From NCBI RefSeq assembly GCF_900129785.1, contig NZ_FSRC01000001.1, forward strand, positions 2,232,001-2,296,000: 64,000 nt of DNA. The letters are read 5' to 3'. The DNA comes from Algoriphagus halophilus (GTDB lineage: Bacteria > Bacteroidota > Bacteroidia > Cytophagales > Cyclobacteriaceae). Positions 6,504-14,857 of the stretch are shown piece by piece; the first letter of the stretch is position 1; every line of letters starts with the position of its first letter. The notes beneath the pieces were generated by a model. The model made no database searches, was not told the origin of the DNA, and saw only the letters and a list, made by a program, of their open reading frames with translations. The position numbers were made by a program, and so were the translations under genes.

Positions 6504-8759
6504 ATGTTTAGATTTAGTCTAAATAAAATTATCGCTTCAATCCTATCTATCCTCTTCTGGTTTCCTCCCGTGCTGGCACAGGAAAAAGCTAGGGTGATCA
6601 GTAATTCCGGAGAGACTATTCCCTTCGCGACGATTCAGGTAATGAATGGAAAAGGGATCACAACTGACCTGGAGGGGAGGTTTGATTTGGATCAAGAATT
6701 GAGAAATAAACGGTTCCAGATTTTGGCATTAGGCCACCAGTCCAAATGGTATTATTTAACTGATCATGATACGATTACAGTATTTAAGCTCAAGGAGGAA
6801 ATCAATGAACTGGACCCCGTGGTGGTCACAGGAAATTACGAACCACAATCTGCCAGAAATTCGGTATACCAAGTTCGGTCGATTGAAAAAGAAACGCTTC
6901 AAAACAGGGCCTCCACTACCATTCAGGAAGCTTTAAATACCCAACTGGGAATTCGGTTTAGCCAGGACAATGCATTGGGATCCTCGAATATGGAACTTCT
7001 TGGATTGTCCGGACAAAATGTGAAAATCCTTGTCGATGGAGTACCCATGGTGGGAAGACAAGGAACTTCCAACGAAATCAATATCAATCAAATTGATGTA
7101 AACCGAATTGAACGCATCGAAATTGTAGAGGGGCCCATGTCGGTGGTATACGGAGCGGATGCACTGGCCGGAGTAATCAACATCATCACCAAGAAAGACC
7201 TGGGAAACACCTGGAGTTTGTCGGCTAGAATCCAGGAGGAAACTGTCGGATCGGAATACCAACCCTTTACCCGCAAAGGCAACCACACCCGCAGTGTTTC
7301 CGGGAATTATGGGATGAATAAATGGAACTTCGGAGCATCTTTCTCCCAAAACAATTTCGGGGGCTGGAAAGGCAAAAAAACAGGTCGGGACTATGAATGG
7401 CTGCCAAAAGATCAGATTTTTTTGAATCTGAGCGCTTCCTGGACAGGTAAATCTTTCTATGCGGACTATCAATTGGACTACCTGGATGAAACGGTATTTT
7501 CTTATGGTGCAGATGCACGGTTTGAAATTTTAGATCAACAGTTCATCACCTCCAGATGGATGCACAGAATAAGTGGAAGATGGGAATCCTCAAACGGCAT
7601 TGGCCTTACCTGGCAAGGTGCCTATACCGATTATTCCCGGGACTCTGAGACCTGGGTGACCCAGGTCTACAGTGGCGAAAAATACCAATCCCAAGCAGAA
7701 GGGGCCAATTCCACCATCCATTACCAAGGCTTCACCTGGAGAATGATGGTGGATTGGAAATTAGGAAACACGCTACGGCTAAATCCAGGGGTAGACATTC
7801 ATCTTGAAAAAGGAGCAGGAGAACGGATTGTATCCAATGATGGAATCCGGGATTATGCAGTTTTCCTTTCTGCAGAATGGGTACCCAACCCAAAAATCAG
7901 TATCAAACCTGGAATTCGGAAAACCTGGAATTCGGCTTATGAGGCACCTCCGATCATCCCTTCGATCAACAGCAAATGGAATCTCTCAGATCAGTTGGCC
8001 ATTCGGTTTGCCTATGCTTATGGCTTTAGGGCCCCTTCCACCAGAGAATTATATTTTAATTTCTTCGATGCCAGTCATCGCATCTCTGGCAACCCAAACC
8101 TCAAAGCAGAAAACTCCAATAGCTTCAACGGTTCCCTGGATTGGAAAAAGCAAGTTTCTCAAGGGATTCAATTGAAAACGGTACTCAGTGGGTTCTATAA
8201 TGACCTCTCCAATAGAATCGCCTATGCTCAGGATCCTGACAATATGCAGGTCACTACCTTGATCAATGTAGATAGGTACAAAACGACTGGACTTACCCTA
8301 GGAGAAAGCCTTTCCATGAAAAACTGGAATTTCAACCTAGGCTTTTCCTACATAGGCAGGTACAATCAACTATCCCAAGAGGAATCCAACCTTCCTGCTT
8401 TTGTTTGGACTCCAGAAATCACCTCTGACATTTCCTACCAGATTAAACCATGGAAAACCACGGCCAGTCTTTTTTACAAATGGACGGGAAGCCTGCCAGG
8501 GTATGAAATCTCTTTAGATGAAAATGGAAATCCCCAACCAAAAGAAATAGAATTGGACGGATACCAATGGATGGATCTCACCTTCAAAAAAGAGATCCGA
8601 ACAAACCTGAACGTCCATATGGGCATAAAAAACCTGTTCAACATTACCCAAATCAACAGCAGTTCGGAATCCGGCGCTGCGCATGGCATGGGGTCGCAAA
8701 GACCCATAGGCTATGGAAGATCCTATTTTCTGGGGCTTACTTATCAATTAAAAAACTAA
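6504..8759 (+). CDS. TonB-dependent heme/siderophore receptor
   Basis: A 751-aa outer-membrane receptor. Residues 1-25 are a signal peptide ending in VLAQ. Residues 28-95 form a carboxypeptidase-regulatory-like domain (GETIPFATIQVMN, TDLEGRFDL) common in Bacteroidota receptors. The plug, about residues 105-235, contains ILVDGVPM, IERIEIVEGPMSVVYGADA and GVINIITKK. The remainder is a beta-barrel rich in alternating aromatic residues, with RFAYAYGFRAPSTRELYF typical of siderophore and heme receptors. It would take up heme delivered by the HmuY lipoprotein encoded next. It sits in the heme operon, 41 bases after hmuS. A TTTAGA-N5-TCTAAA palindrome overlaps codons 2-7, so the start region may be an operator and an internal promoter may lie close upstream. 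Heme specificity is inferred from neighbours. Confidence 0.9.
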   Translation: MFRFSLNKIIASILSILFWFPPVLAQEKARVISNSGETIPFATIQVMNGKGITTDLEGRFDLDQELRNKRFQILALGHQSKWYYLTDHDTITVFKLKEEINELDPVVVTGNYEPQSARNSVYQVRSIEKETLQNRASTTIQEALNTQLGIRFSQDNALGSSNMELLGLSGQNVKILVDGVPMVGRQGTSNEININQIDVNRIERIEIVEGPMSVVYGADALAGVINIITKKDLGNTWSLSARIQEETVGSEYQPFTRKGNHTRSVSGNYGMNKWNFGASFSQNNFGGWKGKKTGRDYEWLPKDQIFLNLSASWTGKSFYADYQLDYLDETVFSYGADARFEILDQQFITSRWMHRISGRWESSNGIGLTWQGAYTDYSRDSETWVTQVYSGEKYQSQAEGANSTIHYQGFTWRMMVDWKLGNTLRLNPGVDIHLEKGAGERIVSNDGIRDYAVFLSAEWVPNPKISIKPGIRKTWNSAYEAPPIIPSINSKWNLSDQLAIRFAYAYGFRAPSTRELYFNFFDASHRISGNPNLKAENSNSFNGSLDWKKQVSQGIQLKTVLSGFYNDLSNRIAYAQDPDNMQVTTLINVDRYKTTGLTLGESLSMKNWNFNLGFSYIGRYNQLSQEESNLPAFVWTPEITSDISYQIKPWKTTASLFYKWTGSLPGYEISLDENGNPQPKEIELDGYQWMDLTFKKEIRTNLNVHMGIKNLFNITQINSSSESGAAHGMGSQRPIGYGRSYFLGLTYQLKN
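6507..6523. promoter_or_regulatory. Putative metalloregulator operator, copy 3 (TTTAGA-N5-TCTAAA)
   Basis: A perfect 6-bp inverted repeat with a five-base spacer, TTTAGA TTTAG TCTAAA, lies three bases inside the receptor gene (start 6504). It is the best match to the pair of sites before hmuT. An operator inside the first codons suggests either road-block repression of an internal promoter or a different true start. Confidence 0.55.
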
Positions 8760-8781
8760 CCAATTTTCAATATTCTATACC

Positions 8782-9843
8782 ATGAAAAACAATCGATTAC
8801 TCACCATCTGCTCATTATTCATAGGAGCCAGTCTATTTTCATCTTGCAAAGATGATTCAGCTCCAATGGTCATTCCCCCGGATGAATCCGGATGGATGGA
8901 GGTAAATGGCGGTGGAGCTACCTATCCTAATACTGCTTTTATCAAATTGAGATCAAGTGAACAAACTGCCGTCAAAAGAACGGATTGGGACCTGGCATTT
9001 TATACCGGATCCGACTTCAAGGTGTTGATCAATGGAACGACAGGAGCCATGGCCTCTGCCACTGGAAAAACCTCATTGGAGGAGGTTGGAGCCGAAGAAA
9101 TCTCAGCGGCTGAATCATCTGGAGAACTCCTGCTCTCCTTTACCAACCTGGAGGGGATTCTTCATGTAGATGACCCTTCTAATCCCTTGGAAAACCCCAT
9201 TATAGCCCCAATCAGTGCATCAGATGATGAAAATGAAGTATACCTCTTAAACAGAGGAACCAGTGGAGCCACTGAAAGAACCTGGAAAAAAATCAAAATC
9301 ACGAGAGCTGATTCCGGATACCTTTTGGAGCATGCTGATGCAACTGGAAACAGCTCTTCCTCCCTTGAAATCCCCAAAGATGATTCATACAATTTTGTGT
9401 ACGTTTCCTTCGAGCATGGACTAGTGGAAGTAGAACCCGCCAAAGCAGATTGGGACATTGCCTGGACAGCAGGTACCTCCTCCACTCCTTACCCTCAAGC
9501 ATCCAATGGAACCTTGGCTTATTTTTTCCAAGATTTGGTTTACCACAACATCTACGGTGGAACCACCACGGCAGAAGTACTGGAAGAGGCTATTCCTTAT
9601 GAAAACTTTCTCCACTCAGATATCGCTTCCCTGGACTTCAATTCAGACAACAGATTAACCATTGGCTCTTCTTGGAGAGGAGGAGGAGGTCCAAACTCAA
9701 GTCCCGCAGTTCTTGAAGACCGGTATTACATTGTCAAAGATTCAGAAGACAATTATTACAAATTAAGATTCCTCTCATTGACGAAAGATGGAGAAAGAGG
9801 AAGACCCTCTTTTGAATACGAATTGGTGAAGGAAGATGTATAG
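8782..9843 (+). CDS. HmuY family heme-binding lipoprotein
   Basis: A 353-aa lipoprotein with the lipobox SLFSSC (Cys22). The mature part resembles HmuY, the hemophore-like surface protein of Porphyromonas and other Bacteroidota: TDWDLAFYTGSDFKVLINGTTG near residue 70, a second ADWDIAWTAGTS near residue 227, and the C-terminal YYIVKDSEDNYYKLRFLSL. The double DWD-A/W motif is typical of the family's beta fold. It follows the TonB-dependent receptor by 22 bases, matching the usual HmuR-HmuY pairing, and would bind heme at the cell surface and pass it to the receptor. At 353 aa it is longer than Porphyromonas HmuY, as many environmental members are. A terminator-like hairpin follows. Confidence 0.85.
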   Translation: MKNNRLLTICSLFIGASLFSSCKDDSAPMVIPPDESGWMEVNGGGATYPNTAFIKLRSSEQTAVKRTDWDLAFYTGSDFKVLINGTTGAMASATGKTSLEEVGAEEISAAESSGELLLSFTNLEGILHVDDPSNPLENPIIAPISASDDENEVYLLNRGTSGATERTWKKIKITRADSGYLLEHADATGNSSSSLEIPKDDSYNFVYVSFEHGLVEVEPAKADWDIAWTAGTSSTPYPQASNGTLAYFFQDLVYHNIYGGTTTAEVLEEAIPYENFLHSDIASLDFNSDNRLTIGSSWRGGGGPNSSPAVLEDRYYIVKDSEDNYYKLRFLSLTKDGERGRPSFEYELVKEDV

Positions 9844-9870
9844 TAATGGGTAGTTAACTATTCACTCAGA

Positions 9871-9890
9871 GGCTGCTTTTGCAGCCTTTG
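9871..9890 (+). terminator. Terminator-like hairpin after the heme operon
   Basis: GGCTGC (9871-9876) and GCAGCC (9881-9886) form a six-pair GC-rich stem with a TTTT loop, followed by TTTGTTG. The T-tract is short. Position 28 bases after the HmuY stop supports termination of the heme operon. Confidence 0.6.
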
Positions 9891-9984
9891 TTGATGTATT
9901 CCTACTCCCCACTATACTTTTAAAAAAAGAATCTTTTCCTACCTTAGAAACTGAAATCACAATTCTTTTTAGATCGTTCTAAGC

Positions 9985-11496
9985 ATGTTTCAGAAAAGAC
10001 CAATCTTTATCATAGTCCTCTTCCTTCCTCTTCTCTTTTTAATCCTGGCTTTTACTTCGCTGAATACAGAAGAATCCCTTCCCAAAACGCTCTATTTAAT
10101 CGGAGATTCAACGGTTCGAAATGGCGGAGAGGGAAACCTTCAGAGAGGATGGGGAAACTTTTTACAGGAGTTCTTCGATAGCAGCAGATTGAACGTCAGC
10201 AATCAGGCCATGGCAGGAAGAAGTACCAGAACCTTCCTGAAAGAAGGAAGGTGGGACAAGGTCTTGAGTACGCTCCAGCCCGGGGATTATGTGATCATGC
10301 AATTTGGTCATAATGAAGGATCAGTCCCTGATACAACGAGAGCAGGTTACCGGGGAGTTTTGAGAGGCATGGGAGAGGAAACCAAAGAGCTGATTTGGCC
10401 AGATGGTACCATAGAAACGGTGCATACCTATGGGTGGTACCTGGAAAAGTTCATCCAAGATACCAAAGCGAAAGGAGCCACTCCCATTGTGGCATCCATG
10501 ATCCCTAGAAATAAGTTTCAACATGGTGAAGTGGAAAGGGCCAACCAAGATTTTGGAAAATGGGCAAGGGAAGCTGCAAGAAGACATGGGGTTCCTTTCC
10601 TGGACTTAAATACCCTTATTGGGGACCTATACGACACCTGGGGACCAGAGGTCGTGAAAGGGCTATTTGAAAAAGATCACACGCATACCAATGAAGCGGG
10701 TGCCAGAATCAATGCCTGGTCAGTGACCCAGGGAATAAAAAAACTGAACAATACTGATTTGAAAGAATACCTGAAAAAAGATCAACCTACGTTGTTCCTG
10801 ATTGGGGATTCTACCGTGAAGAATGGTCAAGGTGATGGAGCAGGCGGGCTTTGGGGTTGGGGAGATTTTTTAGCTCCTTACTTTGATTCTGATCAGATAA
10901 AAGTTCAAAACCATGCCCTTGGAGGCACCAGTAGCAGAACCTTTCAGACGTATGGGCTTTGGGAAAAAGTGTTGGATAAAATGGAGCCGGGAGATTTTTT
11001 GATCATGCAATTTGGCCATAATGACTCCAGCCCATTGGATGACACCTTAAGAGCCAGGGGAACCATCAAAAGTGCAGGGCTGGAAGCCGAGCATATTTAC
11101 AACCCGATCACAAAGCAACAGGAAACCGTTTACTCCTATGGCCAATATTTAAGACAGATGATCTTGGCAGCCAAAGCCAAAGAGGTAACTCCCATCGTCT
11201 GCTCCTTGATTCCAAGAAATAATTGGGAGAACGGAAAAGTGGTTCGTGCGGACCAAGGATACGGGCTTTGGGCTAAACAAGTAGCTGAAGACACCCACAC
11301 TGCTTTTATTGATTTAAACACGTTAGTGGCAAACCAATACGATAGCTTAGGTGAAGAATACGTGAGAACTCATTATTTTAACGAGACTGACCATACACAT
11401 ACCATTCAAAAAGGTGCTGAACTAAACGCCCAACTAGTGGCAAAAGCAATTGATGAGCTGACGGAAATTGCTTTGAAGGAATATTTAATGAAGTAA
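9985..11496 (+). CDS. Tandem two-domain rhamnogalacturonan acetylesterase-like (CE12/SGNH) protein
   Basis: A 503-aa exported protein with an N-terminal hydrophobic segment (residues 6-25). It contains two complete SGNH hydrolase domains in tandem. Domain 1 (about 35-255) has Ser42 in IGDST, the GHN block at 108-110 and the DxxH pair Asp231/His234. Domain 2 (about 268-495) repeats these as Ser276 in IGDST, GHN 344-346 and Asp469/His472. Both domains thus keep all catalytic elements. CE12 enzymes remove acetyl groups from rhamnogalacturonan. Downstream lie rhamnose mutarotase and a GH106 rhamnosidase, which fits pectin side-chain or rhamnan breakdown. Single-domain CE12 proteins of about 250 aa are usual; this is a fusion or internal duplication. 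The starting ATG at 9985 gives the signal segment directly. Confidence 0.88.
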   Translation: MFQKRPIFIIVLFLPLLFLILAFTSLNTEESLPKTLYLIGDSTVRNGGEGNLQRGWGNFLQEFFDSSRLNVSNQAMAGRSTRTFLKEGRWDKVLSTLQPGDYVIMQFGHNEGSVPDTTRAGYRGVLRGMGEETKELIWPDGTIETVHTYGWYLEKFIQDTKAKGATPIVASMIPRNKFQHGEVERANQDFGKWAREAARRHGVPFLDLNTLIGDLYDTWGPEVVKGLFEKDHTHTNEAGARINAWSVTQGIKKLNNTDLKEYLKKDQPTLFLIGDSTVKNGQGDGAGGLWGWGDFLAPYFDSDQIKVQNHALGGTSSRTFQTYGLWEKVLDKMEPGDFLIMQFGHNDSSPLDDTLRARGTIKSAGLEAEHIYNPITKQQETVYSYGQYLRQMILAAKAKEVTPIVCSLIPRNNWENGKVVRADQGYGLWAKQVAEDTHTAFIDLNTLVANQYDSLGEEYVRTHYFNETDHTHTIQKGAELNAQLVAKAIDELTEIALKEYLMK

Positions 11497-11606
11497 AGTT
11501 CGTCTTGATTCGTCTTGAACAATGTATCAAGAGCAGGACATGGAGCTCCTCATGAATGGTTTGAAAACAAATTCTCCTATCTGAAATCTCACATCAAAAA
11601 TTACCT

Positions 11607-11942
11607 ATGTTGAAAAAATTAGCTTTCCGAATGAAATTGATTCCAGGATTTGAGGAAGAATATGAAAGGCGTCATCAAGAAATCTGGCCTGAATTGGTTG
11701 GTTTGTTAAAAGACACAGGAATCGTGGATTACCATATATTTCTGGATAGGGAAACCTCCAATCTGTTCGCTTTTCAAATAATTGAGGGAGATGCAAATTC
11801 ACAGGACCTTGGAAACACTGAAATTGTTCAGCGCTGGTGGAAATACATGGCGGATATTATGGAAACCAATCCAGACAACTCCCCTGTGTCTATTCCTCTT
11901 TTACCGGTTTTCAACTTAAATGAAGCTCAATCCCATGAATAG
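11607..11942 (+). CDS. rhaM: L-rhamnose mutarotase
   Basis: A 111-aa protein matching the RhaM family in length (about 104 aa). It interconverts the alpha and beta anomers of L-rhamnose, speeding entry into catabolism. Residues corresponding to the known active site are visible: Tyr19 and His23 in EEYERRHQEIWPEL, Tyr42 in VDYHIFLD, and Trp77/Trp78 in VQRWWKYMADIM, which is the family's most conserved segment. Its 3' end overlaps the following GH106 gene, so the two are probably translated together; released L-rhamnose would be its substrate. The upstream 110 bases hold no gene. Confidence 0.92.
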   Translation: MLKKLAFRMKLIPGFEEEYERRHQEIWPELVGLLKDTGIVDYHIFLDRETSNLFAFQIIEGDANSQDLGNTEIVQRWWKYMADIMETNPDNSPVSIPLLPVFNLNEAQSHE

Positions 11943-14709
11943 ATTTTTACTTTTTACCTATTTGGCTTTCTCCTCGGTCTTTTTGTGCTGTGCTCCCGAT
12001 AATAAAAACGCAATAGGCACTGCTGATTGGCCTGAAATCACCCCTACTTCAAAGCCCTGGACAAGATGGTGGTGGATGGGAAGTGCTGTAGATCAACAAA
12101 ACCTCTCTTCCCTACTGGAACAGTATCAGGAAGCAGGGTTGGGAGGCGTGGAAATCGCTCCTATCTATGGAGCGAAAGGGTATGAAGATCGCTATCTGGA
12201 TTACCTGTCGGAGGATTGGTTGGAGGTGCTGGAGTTCACCATACAAAAAGCAGATTCCTTGGGTATGGGAGTGGATTTTACCCAAGGTACAGGCTGGCCT
12301 TTTGGCGGTCCTCAGGTAAACTTGGAGGAAGCTGCCAGTGCCATGAACATACAGGATTATGAAATTCATGATGGCAAGAGGCTTTCCGACCCGATAATCT
12401 TCCAAAGAAGGAATGAAAACCAACCCCTTGCCAAACTGGTTGCCATCATGGCTTATGATGAACATATGCATGCGAAAGAGGTGACCGAATTCTTAAAGGA
12501 GGATGGGATGTTAGAATGGGCAGAACCTGGAAACTGGAACATCAAAGCAATCTTTTTAGATAAAACTGGGCAAAAAGTAAAAAGAGCCGCCCCTGGGGGA
12601 GTGGGATTTACCTTGGATCATTTCAGCAAGGCTGCAGTAGACTCCTATAACAGCTATTTTGAAACTGCACTGAGCGGAAAGGATTATGGATTCAGGGCTT
12701 TTTACAATGATAGTTTCGAGGTATATGGTGCTGATTTCACCGCTGGTTTTTTTGAGGAGTTTGAACAATTAAGAGGATACGACCTGAAGGAATATTTACC
12801 TTATTTGGAAATGGAAGAGGGTTCTGAAATCGTCCGCAGGGTAAAATCGGACTATAGGGAAACCATCAACGATCTTCTCCTGGGTAATTTCACAAAAAAC
12901 TGGACTACCTGGGCGCATACCCAAGGAAAGATCACGAAAAATCAAGCACATGGTTCTCCGGGAAATTTATTGGATTTATATGCTGCGGTGGACATTCCTG
13001 AATGCGAAACGTTCGGGTCCAGTTATTTCCCTATCCCAGGATTGAGGAGAGATAGTGCCGATATCCGCAATGTGGACCCAGATCCCATCATGTTGAAGTT
13101 TGCTTCTTCAGCAGCACATATCACCGGAAAAAACCTCGTTTCTTCTGAAACCTTTACCTGGCTGGGAGAGCATTTCAAATCCTCCTTTTCCCAAATGAAG
13201 CCTGAAGTGGAACAGGCCTTTTTAGCTGGTGTCAATCATATATTTTACCATGGAGTCACCTACAGCCCCGAAGATGTCTCTTACCCGGGATGGCTTTTTT
13301 ATGCTTCCTTAAACCTCACCCAGCAGAATAGTCTTTGGCCACATATTGATGAATTCAATCAGTTCATCACCAGAACCCAATCCATTCTCCAAACAGGTAA
13401 ACCTGACAATGAATTATTGGTCTATTGGCCCGTGTATGATGTTTGGTCGGCGCCAAAAGGAAAGATGGAAATGATTACCGTGCATGCAGTGGATGAATGG
13501 CTTCACCCGACCGAATTTTACAAACAGTCCAAAAACCTGATGGATTCTGGATATTCCCTGGATTTTATTTCAGATGACATGATTTCAACATCAAGGGTGG
13601 AGCAAGGAAGAATTCAAACTTCCGAACAGAACCAGGCTCAGGTATTAATCATTCCCTCAACGGAATTCATGCCCATTGAAACCCTCAAGAATATCTTAAA
13701 ACTGGCGGAACAAGGGGCACATGTGATCTTTCAGTCAAAACCCAAGTCCACCCCAGGTTATCCTATCGATCAAGCTGCAATGCAAGCAGAACTGGATCAA
13801 TTATGGGAAACGCTCAATTTTGAAAATGGAAAATCCGAGCATGGAAATGGACAAGTAATTTTGTCCAACTCCATCCAATCTGCCTTGGAAGAACTAGAGA
13901 TAGAAAGAGAAACCTTGGTAGACTCAGGGCTGGATTTTATACGTAGGAAAACGGAAGATGGTACGTATTACTTTCTTGTCAACCATAGTCCCCATGAAAT
14001 CAACCAAACTATATCACTGAATGTCACTGCGGAACAATTGGTGGCAATGGATCCATTGACCGGAAGCAGGGGAATCTTGGAATCGAATATTCTAGGCAGC
14101 AAAACCAATACGTCAATCTTCTTAAAATCTGGCGAGTCCATTTTTATCAAAGCATTGGAGGAATCTATAGAAACTTCGCTGCCAAGTTGGCCCGATTACA
14201 GCAAGGCTGAAAGAAAACAAGACCTCTCTACCAATTGGAGCTTAACATTTAAGGAGGGTCAACCCCACCTTCCTCCCTCCCAACAAATGGACACCATCCA
14301 ACCATGGACCAACCAGGGAGATCCTAGTGCGGATGATTTTTCCGGACAAGCAGAATACACTTCCAATTTTGATTTGGAAAAAAATGAAGGGAAACGCTAT
14401 GTATTACAGGTGGATCAAGTGTATGAAAGTGCCAAGGTTTGGATCAATGGGGAGTACGCTGGAGCCATCTGGAGTATTCCTTTTCAACTGGATGTAACCG
14501 AGCATCTTAAAAACGGTTCAAACAGCATCAAAATAGAAGTGGCGAATTTGATGGCCAATAGCATCCGTTATTTAGACAGGAATGGAATTCAATGGAGGAA
14601 TTACCATGAAATCAATTTTGTAAATATTGATTACCAACCCTTTGATGCAAGCAACTGGAATACCATGCCTTCTGGAATTGGAGGAAAAGTTCAACTATTG
14701 GAATTTTAA
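11935..14709 (+). CDS. GH106 alpha-L-rhamnosidase lipoprotein
   Basis: A large exported enzyme (about 924 aa from the ATG at 11935). An ATG at 11920 would add five residues; I prefer 11935 because it gives a normal lipoprotein signal MNRFLLFTYLAFSSVFLCC. The mature start has TRWWWMGSAVDQQNLSSLL and GLGGVEIAPIYG, the signature opening of GH106 alpha-L-rhamnosidases. A TIM-barrel-like catalytic region follows to about residue 640; the C-terminal part (about 770-925) is a galactose-binding-like beta-sandwich with AKVWINGEYAG. The enzyme releases terminal L-rhamnose from pectins or other rhamnosides. It overlaps rhaM by eight bases, so hydrolysis and mutarotation are co-expressed, together with the upstream CE12 esterase. 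Confidence 0.9.
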   Translation: MNRFLLFTYLAFSSVFLCCAPDNKNAIGTADWPEITPTSKPWTRWWWMGSAVDQQNLSSLLEQYQEAGLGGVEIAPIYGAKGYEDRYLDYLSEDWLEVLEFTIQKADSLGMGVDFTQGTGWPFGGPQVNLEEAASAMNIQDYEIHDGKRLSDPIIFQRRNENQPLAKLVAIMAYDEHMHAKEVTEFLKEDGMLEWAEPGNWNIKAIFLDKTGQKVKRAAPGGVGFTLDHFSKAAVDSYNSYFETALSGKDYGFRAFYNDSFEVYGADFTAGFFEEFEQLRGYDLKEYLPYLEMEEGSEIVRRVKSDYRETINDLLLGNFTKNWTTWAHTQGKITKNQAHGSPGNLLDLYAAVDIPECETFGSSYFPIPGLRRDSADIRNVDPDPIMLKFASSAAHITGKNLVSSETFTWLGEHFKSSFSQMKPEVEQAFLAGVNHIFYHGVTYSPEDVSYPGWLFYASLNLTQQNSLWPHIDEFNQFITRTQSILQTGKPDNELLVYWPVYDVWSAPKGKMEMITVHAVDEWLHPTEFYKQSKNLMDSGYSLDFISDDMISTSRVEQGRIQTSEQNQAQVLIIPSTEFMPIETLKNILKLAEQGAHVIFQSKPKSTPGYPIDQAAMQAELDQLWETLNFENGKSEHGNGQVILSNSIQSALEELEIERETLVDSGLDFIRRKTEDGTYYFLVNHSPHEINQTISLNVTAEQLVAMDPLTGSRGILESNILGSKTNTSIFLKSGESIFIKALEESIETSLPSWPDYSKAERKQDLSTNWSLTFKEGQPHLPPSQQMDTIQPWTNQGDPSADDFSGQAEYTSNFDLEKNEGKRYVLQVDQVYESAKVWINGEYAGAIWSIPFQLDVTEHLKNGSNSIKIEVANLMANSIRYLDRNGIQWRNYHEINFVNIDYQPFDASNWNTMPSGIGGKVQLLEF

Positions 14710-14738
14710 ATCTCAGCAACCTTAATCTTCTCTGTCAC

Positions 14739-14849
14739 CTACTCTTTCATTTCCATGACTGGAGGCAAGCCATGGTCAAAATCAATAAGCTGATTTTCTT
14801 TTGGGAAATCCCAACTTCCCTGGGGTAATAATCCATGGCATTGCCCTCT
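14739..14849 (-). pseudogene. Short orphan coding-like fragment after the eCIS cluster
   Basis: Between the convergent GH106 and GH18-like genes, one minus-strand frame stays open for 36 codons and ends at a TAG (14739-14741). It reads with protein-like composition, including LLPQGSWDFPKENQLIDFDH, and has no start codon of its own apart from late ATGs. It is in a different frame from the GH18-like gene, which stops nine bases earlier. It may be the 3' remnant of a lost gene. I do not recognise the family, and chance is possible. Confidence 0.25.
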
Positions 14850-14857
14850 TCAACTTA

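Noticed and set aside
14801..14814. TTGGGAAATCCCAA as terminator between convergent genes
   Set aside because: Only a five-pair stem with no T run on either strand.
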